Assembly: GCF_017591435.1 (NCBI RefSeq)
Contig: NC_059289.1
Location: 21,279,039 to 21,343,038 of the forward strand
Reading direction: 5' to 3'
From: Portunus trituberculatus
Lineage: Eukaryota > Arthropoda > Malacostraca > Decapoda > Portunidae
DNA length: 64,000 nucleotides
Part shown: positions 14,201 through 29,200 of the stretch, one piece after another
How the letters are laid out: each line of letters opens with the position of its first letter
Position numbering within the stretch: the first letter of the stretch is position 1
The notes under the pieces: model-generated
Seen by the model: the letters and a program-made list of their open reading frames with translations, nothing else
Databases searched by the model: none
Told to the model about the DNA's origin: nothing
Position numbers and translations under genes: made by a program

Positions 14201-17200
14201 AATACACCAAAATAACCCTTTTGACATATTTCACTTCCTTAGACAAATAGTGTGTTTTGCCTGCAATTCTGAGTTTTGTTGGCATAAAACGCTGGAATAC
14301 ACCAAAATAACCCATTTTTACATATTTCAGTTCCTTAGACAAATAGTGTGTTTTCGTAGCATTTCTGTGTTTTGGTGGAAAACAGCTAAAACTGATTAAA
14401 TTACACGTTTTTCTTAATTTTACTTTGGATTCTCTATACTAGCTTGTTTTCATCAATTTTATCGTTTTGAAGCAAAATAATGTAAAATGACGAATAAGCA
14501 CAATTTTCAATCGAGATAGTTTTTTTCATAAAACACCTTAAAACACATGAATAAGACGTTTTAACAAATATAGTGTTTTGCCTGCATTTATGAGTTTGGT
14601 GCATAAAACGCTAGAATACACTAAAATAACCCACTTTTGACATATTTCACTTCCTTAGACATATATTGTGTTTTGCCTGCATTTCTGAGTTTTGGTTCAT
14701 AAAACGCTGGAATACATCAAAATAACCCTTTTGACATATTTCACTTCCTAAAACAAATAGTGTGTTTTCCTGCAATTCTGAGTTTTGTTACATAAAACGC
14801 TGGAATACACCAAAATAACCCTTTTGACATATTTCACTACCTTAGACAAATAGTGTGTTTTGCCTGCAATTCTGAGTTTTGTTACATAAAACGCTGGAAT
14901 ACACCAAAATAACCCTTTTTCACATATTTCACTTCCTTAGACAAATAGTGTGTTTTGCCTGCAATTCTGAGTTTTGTTGCATAAAACGCTGGAATACACC
15001 AAAATAACCCATTTTTACATATTTCAGTTCCTTAGACAAATAGTGTGTTTTCGTAGCATTTCTGTGTTTTGGTGGAAAACAGCTAAAACTGATTAAATTA
15101 CACGTTTTCTTAATTTTACTTTGGATTCTCTATACTAGCTTGTTTTCATCAATTTTATCGTTTTGAAGCAAAATAATGTAAAATGACGAATAAGCACAAT
15201 TTTCAATCGAGATAGTTTTTTTCATAAAACACCTTAAAACACATGAATAAGACGTTTTAACAAATATAGTGTTTTGCCTGCATTTATGAGTTTGGTGCAT
15301 AAAACGCTAGAATACACTAAAATAACCCACTTTTGACATATTTCACTTCCTTAGACATATATTGTGTTTTGCCTGCATTTCTGAGTTTTGGTTCATAAAA
15401 CGCTGGAATACATCAAAATAACCCTTTTGACATATTTCACTTCCTTAAACAAATAGTGTGTTTTCCTGCAATTCTGAGTTTTGTTACATAAAACGCTGGA
15501 ATACACCAAAATAACCCCTTTGACATATTTCACTTCCTTAGACAAATAGTGTGTTTTGCCTGCAATTCTGAGTTTTGTTGCATAAAACGCTGGAATACAC
15601 CAAAATAACCCATTTTTACATATTTCAGTTCCTTAGACAAATAGTGTGTTTTCGTAGCATTTCTGTGTTTTGGTGGAAAACAGCTAAAACTGATTAAATT
15701 ACACGTTTTCTTAATTTTACTTTGGATTCTCTATACTAGCTTGTTTTCATCAATTTTATCGTTTTGAAGCAAAATAATGTAAAATGACGAATAAGCACAA
15801 TTTTCAATCGAGATAGTTTTTTTCATAAAACACCTTAAAACACATGAATAAGACGTTTTAACAAATATAGTGTTTTGCCTGCATTTATGAGTTTGGTGCA
15901 TAAAACGCTAGAATACACTAAAATAACCCACTTTTGACATATTTCACTTCCTTAGACATATATTGTGTTTTGCCTGCATTTCTGAGTTTTGGTTCATAAA
16001 ACGCTGGAATACATCAAAATAACCCTTTTGACATATTTCACTTCCTTAAACAAATAGTGTGTTTTCCTGCAATTCTGAGTTTTGTTACATAAAACGCTGG
16101 AATACACCAAAATAACCCTTTTGACATATTTCACTACCTTAGACAAAAGTGTGTTTTGCCTGCAATTCTGAGTTTTGTTACATAAAACGCTGGAATACAC
16201 CAAAATATTTCACTTCCTTAGACAAATAGTGTGTTTTGCCTGCAATTCTGAGTTTTGTTGCATAAAACGCTGGAATACACCAAAATAACCCATTTTTACA
16301 TATTTCAGTTCCTTAGACAAATAGTGTGTTTTCGTAGCATTTCTGTGTTTTGGTGGAAAACAGCTAAAACTGATTAAATTACACGTTTTCTTAATTTTAC
16401 TTTGGATTCTCTATACTAGCTTGTTTTCATCAATTTTATCGTTTTGAAGCAAAATAATGTAAAATGACGAATAAGCACAATTTTCAATCGAGATAGTTTT
16501 TTTCATAAAACACCTTAAAACACATGAATAAGACGTTTAACAAATATAGTGTTTTGCCTGCATTTATGAGTTTGGTGCATAAAACGCTAGAATACACTAA
16601 AATAACCCACTTTTGACATATTTCACTTCCTTAGACATATATTGTGTTTTGCCTGCATTTCTGAGTTTTGGTTCATAAAACGCTGGAATACATCAAAATA
16701 ACCCTTTTTTGACATATTTCACTTCCTTAAACAAATAGTGTGTTTTCCTGCAATTCTGAGTTTTGTTACATAAAACGCTGGAATACACCAAAATAACCCT
16801 TTTGACATATTTCACTACCTTAGACAAATAGTGTGTTTTGCCTGCAATTCTGAGTTTTGTTACATAAAACGCTGGAATACACCAAAATAACCCCTTTTTG
16901 ACATATTTCACTTCCTTAGACAAATAGTGTGTTTTGCCTGCAATTCTGAGTTTTGTTGCATAAAACGCTGGAATACACCAAAATAACCCATTTTTACATA
17001 TTTCAGTTCCTTAGACAAATAGTGTGTTTTCGTAGCATTTCTGTGTTTTGGTGGAAAACAGCTAAAACTGATTAAATTACACCTTTTCTTAATTTTACTT
17101 TGGATTCTCTATACTAGCTTGTTTTCATCAATTTTATCGTTTTGAAGCAAAATAATGTAAAATGACGAATAAGCACAATTTTCAATCGAGATAGTTTTTT

Positions 17201-20200
17201 TCATAAAACACCTTAAAACACATGAATAAGACGTTTAACAAATATAGTGTTTTGCCTGCATTTATGAGTTTGGTGCATAAAACGCTAGAATACACTAAAA
17301 TAACCCACTTTTGACATATTTCACTTCCTTAGACATATATTGTGTTTTGCCTGCATTTCTGAGTTTTGGTTCATAAAACGCTGGAATACATCAAAATAAC
17401 CCTTTTGACATATTTCACTTCCTTAAACAAATAGTGTGTTTTCCTGCAATTCTGAGTTTTGTTACATAAAACGCTGGAATACACCAAAATAACCCCTTTT
17501 GACATATTTCACTTGCCCTTAGACAAATAGTGTGTTTTGCCTGCAATTCTGAGTTTTGTTGCATAAAACGCTGGAATACACCAAAATAACCCATTTTTAC
17601 ATATTTCAGTTCCTTAGACAAATAGTGTGTTTTCGTAGCATTTCTGTGTTTTGGTGGAAAACAGCTAAAACTGATTAAATTACACGTTTTCTTAATTTTA
17701 CTTTGGATTCTCTATACTAGCTTGTTTTCATCAATTTTATCGTTTTGAAGCAAAATAATGTAAAATGACGAATAAGCACAATTTTCAATCGAGATAGTTT
17801 TTTTCATAAAACACCTTAAAACACATGAATAAGACGTTTAACAAATATAGTGTTTTGCCTGCATTTATGAGTTTGGTGCATAAAACGCTAGAATACACTA
17901 AAATAACCCACTTTTGACATATTTCACTTCCTTAGACATATATTGTGTTTTGCCTGCATTTCTGAGTTTTGGTTCATAAAACGCTGGAATACATCAAAAT
18001 AACCCTTTTGACATATTTCACTTCCTTAAACAAATAGTGTGTTTTCCTGCAATTCTGAGTTTTGTTACATAAAACGCTGGAATACACCAAAATAACCCCA
18101 TATTTCACTTTTTAGACATATTTCACTTCCTTAGACAAATAGTGTGTTTTGCCTGCAATTCTGAGTTTTGTTGCATAAAACGCTGGAATACACCAAAATA
18201 ACCCATTTTTACATATTTCAGTTCCTTAGACAAATAGTGTGTTTTCGTAGCATTTCTGTGTTTTGGTGGAAAACAGCTAAAACTGATTAAATTACACGTT
18301 TTCTTAATTTTACTTTGGATTCTCTATACTAGCTTGTTTTCATCAATTTTATCGTTTTGAAGCAAAATAATGTAAAATGACGAATAAGCACAATTTTCAA
18401 TCGAGATAGTTTTTTTCATAAAACACCTTAAAACACATGAATAAGACGTTTTAACAAATATAGTGTTTTGCCTGCATTTATGAGTTTGGTGCATAAAACG
18501 CTAGAATACACTAAAATAACCCACTTTTGACATATTTCACTTCCTTAGACATATATTGTGTTTTGCCTGCATTTCTGAGTTTTGGTTCATAAAACGCTGG
18601 AATACATCAAAATAACCCTTTTGACATATTTCACTTCCTTAAACAAATAGTGTGTTTTCCTGCAATTCTGAGTTTTGTTACATAAAACGCTGGAATACAC
18701 CAAAATAACCCTTTTGACATATTTCACTACCTTAGACAAATAGTGTGTTTTGCCTGCAATTCTGAGTTTTGTTACATAAAACGCTGGAATACACCAAAAT
18801 CATATTTCACTTCCTTAGACAAATAGTGTGTTTTGCCTGCAATTCTGAGTTTTGTTGCATAAAACGCTGGAATACACCAAAATAACCCATTTTTACATAT
18901 TTCAGTTCCTTAGACAAATAGTGTGTTTTCGTAGCATTTCTGTGTTTTGGTGGAAAACAGCTAAAACTGATTAAATTACACGTTTTCTTAATTTTACTTT
19001 GGATTCTCTATACTAGCTTGTTTTCATCAATTTTATCGTTTTGAAGCAAAATAATGTAAAATGACGAATAAGCACAATTTTCAATCGAGATAGTTTTTTT
19101 CATAAAACACCTTAAAACACATGAATAAGACGTTTAACAAATATAGTGTTTTGCCTGCATTTATGAGTTTGGTGCATAAAACGCTAGAATACACTAAAAT
19201 AACCCACTTTTGACATATTTCACTTCCTTAGACATATATTGTGTTTTGCCTGCATTTCTGAGTTTTGGTTCATAAAACGCTGGAATACATCAAAATAACC
19301 CTTTTGACATATTTCACTTCCTTAAACAAATAGTGTGTTTTCCTGCAATTCTGAGTTTTGTTACATAAAACGCTGGAATACACCAAAATAACCCCTTTTG
19401 ACATATTTCACTTCCTTAGACAAATAGTGTGTTTTGCCTGCAATTCTGAGTTTTGTTGCATAAAACGCTGGAATACACCAAAATAACCCATTTTTACATA
19501 TTTCAGTTCCTTAGACAAATAGTGTGTTTTCGTAGCATTTCTGTGTTTTGGTGGAAAACAGCTAAAACTGATTAAATTACACGTTTTTCTTAATTTTACT
19601 TTGGATTCTCTATACTAGCTTGTTTTCATCAATTTTATCGTTTTGAAGCAAAATAATGTAAAATGACGAATAAGCACAATTTTCAATCGAGATAGTTTTT
19701 TTCATAAAACACCTTAAAACACATGAATAAGACGTTTAACAAATATAGTGTTTTGCCTGCATTTATGAGTTTGGTGCATAAAACGCTAGAATACACTAAA
19801 ATAACCCACTTTTGACATATTTCACTTCCTTAGACATATATTGTGTTTTGCCTGCATTTCTGAGTTTTGGTTCATAAAACGCTGGAATACATCAAAATAA
19901 CCCCTTTTTGACATATTTCACTTCCTTAAACAAATAGTGTGATTTCCCTGCAATTCTGAGTTTTGTTACATAAAACGCTGGAATACACCAAAATAACCCC
20001 TTTTGACATATTTCACTACCTTAGACAAATAGTGTGTTTTGCCTGCAATTCTGAGTTTTGTTACATAAAACGCTGGAATACACCTAAATAACCCATTTTT
20101 TACATATTTCACTTCCTTAGACAAATAGTGTGTTTTCGTAGCATTTCTGTGTTTTGGTGGAAAACAGCAAAAAACTGATTAAATTACACGTTTTCTTAAT

Positions 20201-23200
20201 TTTACTTTGGATTCTCTATACTAGCTTGTTTTCATCAATTTTATCGTTTTGAAGCAAAATAATGTAAAATGACGAATAAGCACAATTTTCAATCGAGATA
20301 GTTTTTTTCATAAAACACCTTAAAACACATGAATAAGACGTTTAACAAATATAGTGTTTTGCCTGCATTTATGAGTTTGGTGCATAAAACGCTAGAATAC
20401 ACTAAAATAACCCACTTTTGACATATTTCACTTCCTTAGACATATATTGTGTTTTGCCTGCATTTCTGAGTTTTGGTTCATAAAACGCTGGAATACATCA
20501 AAATAACCCTTTTGACATATTTCACTTCCTTAAACAAATAGTGTGTTTTCCTGCAATTCTGAGTTTTGTTACATAAAACGCTGGAATACACCAAAATAAC
20601 CCCTTTTCACATATTTCACTTCCTTAGACAAATAGTGTGTTTTGCCTGCAATTCTGAGTTTTGTTGCATAAAACGCTGGAATACACCAAAATAACCCATT
20701 TTTACATATTTCAGTTCCTTAGACAAATAGTGTGTTTTCGTAGCATTTCTGTGTTTTGGTGGAAAACAGCTAAAACTGATTAAATTACACGTTTTCTTAA
20801 TTTTACTTTGGATTCTCTATACTAGCTTGTTTTCATCAATTTTATCGTTTTGAAGCAAAATAATGTAAAATGACGAATAAGCACAATTTTCAATCGAGAT
20901 AGTTTTTTTCATAAAACACCTTAAAACACATGAATAAGACGTTTAACAAATATAGTGTTTTGCCTGCATTTATGAGTTTGGTGCATAAAACGCTAGAATA
21001 CACTAAAATAACCCACTTTTGACATATTTCACTTCCTTAGACATATATTGTGTTTTGCCTGCATTTCTGAGTTTTGGTTCATAAAACGCTGGAATACATC
21101 AAAATAACCCTTTTGACATATTTCACTTCCTTAAACAAATAGTGTGTTTTCCTGCAATTCTGAGTTTTGTTACATAAAACGCTGGAATACACCAAAATAA
21201 CCCTTTTGACATATTTCACTTCCTTAGACAAATAGTGTGTTTTGCCTGCAATTCTGAGTTTTGTTGCATAAAACGCTGGAATACACCAAAATAACCCATT
21301 TTTACATATTTCAGTTCCTTAGACAAATAGTGTGTTTTCGTAGCATTTCTGTGTTTTGGTGGAAAACAGCTAAAACTGATTAAATTACACGTTTTTCTTA
21401 ATTTTACTTTGGATTCTCTATACTAGCTTGTTTTCATCAATTTTATCGTTTTGAAGCAAAATAATGTAAAATGACGAATAAGCACAATTTTCAATCGAGA
21501 TAGTTTTTTTCATAAAACACCTTAAAACACATGAATAAGACGTTTTAACAAATATAGTGTTTTGCCTGCATTTATGAGTTTGGTGCATAAAACGCTAGAA
21601 TACACTAAAATAACCCACTTTTGACATATTTCACTTCCTTAGACATATATTGTGTTTTGCCTGCATTTCTGAGTTTTGGTTCATAAAACGCTGGAATACA
21701 TCAAAATAACCCTTTTGACATATTTCACTTCCTTAAACAAATAGTGTGTTTTCCCTGCAATTCTGAGTTTTGTTACATAAAACGCTGGAATACACCAAAA
21801 TAACCCTTTTGACATATTTCACTACCTTAGACAAATAGTGTGTTTTGCCTGCAATTCTGAGTTTTGTTACATAAAACGCTGGAATACACCAAAATAACCC
21901 ATTTTTTTACATATTTCAGTTCCTTAGACAAATAGTGTGTTTTCGTAGCATTTCTGTGTTTTGGTGGAAAACAGCTAAAAACTGATTAAATTACACGTTT
22001 TTCTTAATTTTACTTTGGATTCTCTATACTAGCTTGTTTTCATCAATTTTATCGTTTTGAAGCAAAATAATGTAAAATGACGAATAAGCACAATTTTCAA
22101 TCGAGATAGTTTTTTTCATAAAACACCTTAAAACACATGAATAAGACGTTTTAACAAATATAGTGTTTTGCCTGCATTTATGAGTTTGGTGCATAAAACG
22201 CTAGAATACACTAAAATAACCCACTTTTGACATATTTCACTTCCTTAGACATATATTGTGTTTTGCCTGCATTTCTGAGTTTTGGTTCATAAAACGCTGG
22301 AATACATCAAAATAACCCAAAATAAGTGTGTTTTCCTGCAATTCTGAGTTTTGTTACATATTTAACCCACATATTTCACTACCTTAGACAAATAGTGTGT
22401 TTTGCCTGCAATTCTGAGTTTTGTTACATAAAACGCTGGAATACACCAAAATAACCCTTTTTCACATATTTCACTTCCTTAGACAAATAGTGTGTTTTGC
22501 CTGCAATTCTGAGTTTTGTTGCATAAAACGCTGGAATACACCAAAATAACCCATTTTTACATATTTCAGTTCCTTAGACAAATAGTGTGTTTTCGTAGCA
22601 TTTCTGTGTTTTGGTGGAAAACAGCTAAAACTGATTAAATTACACGTTTTTCTTAATTTTACTTTGGATTCTCTATACTAGCTTGTTTTCATCAATTTTA
22701 TCGTTTTGAAGCAAAATAATGTAAAATGACGAATAAGCACAATTTTCAATCGAGATAGTTTTTTTCATAAAACACCTTAAAACACATGAATAAGACGTTT
22801 AACAAATATAGTGTTTTGCCTGCATTTATGAGTTTGGTGCATAAAACGCTAGAATACACTAAAATAACCCACTTTTGACATATTTCACTTCCTTAGACAT
22901 ATATTGTGTTTTGCCTGCATTTCTGAGTTTTGGTTCATAAAACGCTGGAATACATCAAAATAACCCCTTTTTGACATATTTCACTTCCTTAAACAAATAG
23001 TGTGTTTTCCCTGCAATTCTGAGTTTTGTTACATAAAACGCTGGAATACACCAAAATAACCCTTTTGACATATTTCACTTCCTTAGACAAATAGTGTGTT
23101 TTGCCTGCAATTCTGAGTTTTGTTACATAAAACGCTGGAATACACCAAAATAACCCCTTTTTTACATATTTCACTTCCTTAGACAAATAGTGTGTTTTGC

Positions 23201-26200
23201 CTGCATTTCTGAGTTTTGTTGCATAAAACGCTGGAATACACCAAAATAACCCATTTTTTTACATATTTCAGTTCCTTAGACAAATAGTGTGTTTTCGTAG
23301 CATTTCTGTGTTTTGGTGGAAAACAGCTAAAACTGATTAAATTACACGTTTTAAATTACACTCTATACTAGCTTGTTTTTTCTTAATTTGAACTTTGGAT
23401 TCTAAAATACTAGCTTGTTTTCATCAATTTTATCGTTTTGAAGCAAAATAATGTAAAATGACGAATAAGCACAATTTTCAATCGTTTTGCCTGCATTTTG
23501 AGTTTCATAAAACACCTAAAAAACACATGAATAAGACGTTTTAACAAATATAGTGTTTTGCCTGCATTTATGAGTTTGGTGCATAAAACGCTAGAATACA
23601 CTAAAATAACCCACTTTTGACATATTTCACTTCCTTAGACATATATTGTGTTTTGCCTGCATTTCTGAGTTTTGGTTCATAAAACGCTGGAATACATCAA
23701 AATAACCCTTTTGACATATTTCACTTCCTTAAACAAATAGTGTGTTTTCCTGCAATTCTGAGTTTTGTTACATAAAACGCTGGAATACACCAAAATAACC
23801 CTTTTGACATATTTCACTTCCTTAGACAAATAGTGTGTTTTGCCTGCAATTCTGAGTTTTGTTGCATAAAACGCTGGAATACACCAAAATAACCCATTTT
23901 TACATATTTCAGTTCCTTAGACAAATAGTGTGTTTTCGTAGCATTTCTGTGTTTTGGTGGAAAACAGCTAAAACTGATTAAATTACACGTTTTTCTTAAT
24001 TTTACTTTGGATTCTCTATACTAGCTTGTTTTCATCAATTTTATCGTTTTGAAGCAAAATAATGTAAAATGACGAATAAGCACAATTTTCAATCGAGATA
24101 GTTTTTTTCATAAAACACCTTAAAACACATGAATAAGACGTTTAACAAATATAGTGTTTTGCCTGCATTTATGAGTTTGGTGCATAAAACGCTAGAATAC
24201 ACTAAAATAACCCACTTTTGACATATTTCACTTCCTTAGACATATATTGTGTTTTGCCTGCATTTCTGAGTTTTGGTTCATAAAACGCTGGAATACATCA
24301 AAATAACCCTTTTGACATATTTCACTTCCTTAAACAAATAGTGTGTTTTCCTGCAATTCTGAGTTTTGTTACATAAAACGCTGGAATACACCAAAATAAC
24401 CCTTTTGACATATTTCACTACCTTAGACAAATAGTGTGTTTTGCCTGCAATTCTGAGTTTTGTTACATAAAACGCTGGAATACACCAAAATAACCCATAT
24501 TTTTTTAGACATATTTCTGAGTTTTGTTTCCTTAGACAAAGTTCCTTAGACAAATGTGTTTTCGTAGCATTTCTGTGTTTTGGTGGAAAACAGCTAAAAC
24601 TGATTAAATTACACGTTTTTCTTAATTTTACTTTGGATTCTCTATACTAGCTTGTTTTCATCAATTTTATCGTTTTGAAGCAAAATAATGTAAAATGACG
24701 AATAAGCACAATTTTCAATCGAGATAGTTTTTTTCATAAAACACCTTAAAACACATGAATAAGACGTTTTAACAAATATAGTGTTTTGCCTGCATTTATG
24801 AGTTTGGTGCATAAAACGCTAGAATACACTAAAATAACCCACTTTTGACATATTTCACTTCCTTAGACATATATTGTGTTTTGCCTGCATTTCTGAGTTT
24901 TGGTTCATAAAACGCTGGAATACATCAAAATAACCCTTTTGACATATTTCACTTCCTTAAACAAATAGTGTGTTTTCCTGCAATTCTGAGTTTTGTTACA
25001 TAAAACGCTGGAATACACCAAAATAACCCTTTTGACATATTTACCTTAGACAAATAGTGTGTTTTCCTGCAATTCTGAGTTTTGTTACATAAAACGCTGG
25101 AATACACCAAAATAACCCCTTTTCACATATTTCACTTCCTTAGACAAATAGTGTGTTTTGCCTGCAATTCTGAGTTTTGTTGCATAAAACGCTGGAATAC
25201 ACCAAAATAACCCATTTTTACATATTTCAGTTCCTTAGACAAATAGTGTGTTTTCGTAGCATTTCTGTGTTTTGGTGGAAAACAGCTAAAACTGATTAAA
25301 TTACACGTTTTTCTTAATTTTACTTTGGATTCTCTATACTAGCTTGTTTTCATCAATTTTATCGTTTTGAAGCAAAATAATGTAAAATGACGAATAAGCA
25401 CAATTTTCAATCGAGATAGTTTTTTTTCATAAAACACCTTAAAACACATGAATAAGACGTTTAACAAATATAGTGTTTTGCCTGCATTTATGAGTTTGGT
25501 GCATAAAACGCTAGAATACACTAAAATAACCCACTTTTGACATACATAGACATAATTGTGTTTTGCCTGCATTTCTGAGTTTTGGTTTGGAATACATCAA
25601 AATAACATATAGTGTGTGTTTTGCCTGCATTTCTGAGTTTTGGTGCATAAAACGCTGGAATACATCAAAACACCTTTTGACATATTTCACTTCCTTAAAC
25701 AAATAGTGTGTTTTGCCTGCAATTCTGAGTTTTGTTTCATAAAACGCTTGACATATTTCACTTCCTTAGACAAATAGTGTGTTTTGCCTGCATTTCTGAG
25801 TTTTGGTACATAAAACGCTGGAATACACCAAAATAACCCTTTTGACATATTTCACTTCCTTAGACAAATAGTGTGTTTTGCCTGCAATTCTGAGTTTTGT
25901 TACATAAAACGCTGGAATACACCAAAATAACCCCTTTTGACATATTTCACTTCCTTAGACAAATAGTGTGTTTTTCCTGCAATTCTGAGTTTTGTTGCAT
26001 AAAACGCTGGAATACACCAAAATAACCCATTTTTACATATTTCAGTTCCTTAGACAAATAGTGTGTTTTCGTAGCATTTCTGTGTTTTGGTGGAAAACAG
26101 CTAAAACTGATTAAATTACACGTTTTTCTTAATTTTACTTTGGATTCTCTATACTAGCTTGTTTTCATCAATTTTATCGTTTTGAAGCAAAATAATGTAA

Positions 26201-29200
26201 AATGACGAATAAGCACAATTTTCAATCGAGATAGTTTTTTTCATAAAACACCTTAAAACACATGAATAAGACGTTTTAACAAATATAGTGTTTTGCCTGC
26301 ATTTATGAGTTTGGTGCATAAAACGCTAGAATACACTAAAATAACCCACTTTTGACATATTTCACTTCCTTAGTTTTGCCTGCATTTATAGTTGTGGTTT
26401 TGCCTGCATTTCTGAGTGTTTTTGGTTTTGTTACATAAAACGCTGGAATACATCAAAATAACCCATTTTTGACATATTTCACTTCCTTAGACAAATAGTG
26501 TGTTTTGCCTGCAATTCTGAGTTTTGTTACATAAAACGCTGGAATACACCAAAATAACCCCTTTTTCACATATTTCACTTCCTTAGACAAATAGTGTGTT
26601 TTTCCTGCAATTCTGAGTTTTGTTGCATAAAACGCTGGAATACACCAAAATAACCCATTTTTACATATTTCAGTTCCTTAGACAAATAGTGTGTTTTCGT
26701 AGCATTTCTGTGTTTTGGTGGAAAACAGCTAAAAACTGATTAAATTACACGTTTTTCTTAATTTTACTTTGGATTCTCTATACTAGCTTGTTTTCATCAA
26801 TTTTATCGTTTTGAAGCAAAATAATGTAAAATGACGAATAAGCACAATTTTCAATCGAGATAGTTTTTTTCATAAAACACCTTAAAACACATGAATAAGA
26901 CGTTTAACAAATATAGTGTTTTGCCTGCATTTATGAGTTTGGTGCATAAAACGCTAGAATACACTAAAATAACCCACTTTTGACATATTTCACTTCCTTA
27001 GACATATATTGTGTTTTGCCTGCATTTCTGAGTTTTGGTTCATAAAACGCTGGAATACATCAAAATAACCCTTTTGACATATTTCACTTCCTAAACAAAT
27101 AGTGTGTTTTCCTGCAATTCTGAGTTTTGTTTGCTGGAATACATAAAACGCTGGAATACACCAAAATAACTGAGTTTTGTTACATAAAACGCTGGAATAC
27201 ACCAAAATATTTCACTTCCTTAGACAAATAGTGTGTTTTGCCTGCAATTCTGAGTTTTGTTGCATAAAACGCTGGAATACACCAAAATAACCCATTTTTA
27301 CATATTTCAGTTCCTTAGACAAATAGTGTGTTTTCGTAGCATTTCTGTGTTTTGGTGGAAAACAGCTAAAACTGATTAAATTACACGTTTTTCTTAATTT
27401 TACTTTGGATTCTCTATACTAGCTTGTTTTCATCAATTTTATCGTTTTGAAGCAAAATAATGTAAAATGACGAATAAGCACAATTTTCAATCGAGATAGT
27501 TTTTTTCATAAAACACCTTAAAACACATGAATAAGACGTTTAACAAATATAGTGTTTTGCCTGCATTTATGAGTTTGGTGCATAAAACGCTAGAATACAC
27601 TAAAATAACCCACTTTTGACATATTTCACTTCCTTAGACATATATTGTGTTTTGCCTGCATTTCTGAGTTTTGGTTCATAAAACGCTGGAATACATCAAA
27701 ATAACCCCTTTTTGACATATTTCACTTCCTTAAACAAATAGTGTGTTTTCCTGCAATTCTGAGTTTTGTTACATAAAACGCTGGAATACACCAAAATAAC
27801 CCCTTTTGACATATTTCACTTCCTTAGACAAATAGTGTGTTTTTCCTGCAATTCTGAGTTTTGTTGCATAAAACGCTGGAATACACCAAAATAACCCATT
27901 TTTACATATTTCAGTTCCTTAGACAAATAGTGTGTTTTCGTAGCATTTCTGTGTTTTGGTGGAAAACAGCTAAAAACTGATTAAATTACACCTTTTCTTA
28001 ATTTTACTTTGGATTCTCTATACTAGCTTGTTTTCATCAATTTTATCGTTTTGAAGCAAAATAATGTAAAATGACGAATAAGCACAATTTTCAATCGAGA
28101 TAGTTCTTTTTTCATAAAACACCTTAAAACACATGAATAAGACGTTTAACAAATATAGTGTTTTGCCTGCATTTATGAGTTTGGTGCATAAAACGCTAGA
28201 ATACACTAAAATAACCCACTTTTGACATATTTCACTTCCTTAGACATATATTGTGTTTTGCCTGCATTTCTGAGTTTTGGTTCATAAAACGCTGGAATAC
28301 ATCAAAATAACCCTTTTGACATATTTCACTTCCTTAAACAAATAGTGTGTTTTCCTGCAATTCTGAGTTTTGTTACATAAAACGCTGGAATACACCAAAA
28401 TTTGCCCAATTCTGAGTTTTGTTACATAAAACGCTGGAATTTTTTACATCACATATTTCACTTCCTTAGACAAATAGTGTGTTTTCCTGCAATTCTGAGT
28501 TTTGTTGCATAAAACGCTGGAATACACCAAAATAACCCATTTTTACATATTTCAGTTCCTTAGACAAATAGTGTGTTTTCGTAGCATTTCTGTGTTTTGG
28601 TGGAAAACAGCTAAAACTGATTAAATTACACGTTTTTCTTAATTTTACTTTGGATTCTCTATACTAGCTTGTTTTCATCAATTTTATCGTTTTGAAGCAA
28701 AATAATGTAAAATGACGAATAAGCACAATTTTCAATCGAGATAGTTTTTTTTTCATAAAACACCTTAAAACACATGAATAAGACGTTTTAACAAATATAG
28801 TGTTTTGCCTGCATTTATGAGTTTGGTGCATAAAACGCTAGAATACACTAAAATAACCCACTTTTGACATATTTCACTTCCTTAGACATATATTGTGTTT
28901 TGCCTGCATTTCTGAGTTTTGGTTCATAAAACGCTGGAATACATCAAAATAACCCCTTTTTGACATATTTCACTTCCTTAGACAAATAGTGTGTTTTGCC
29001 TGCAATTCTGAGTTTTGTTACATAAAACGCTGGAATACACCAAAATAACCCTTTTGACATATTTCACTTCCTTAGACAAATAGTGTGTTTTGCCTGCAAT
29101 TCTGAGTTTTGTTACATAAAACGCTGGAATACACCAAAATAACCCCTTTTATACATATTTCATATTTCACTTCCTTAGACAAATAGTGTGTTTTGCCTGC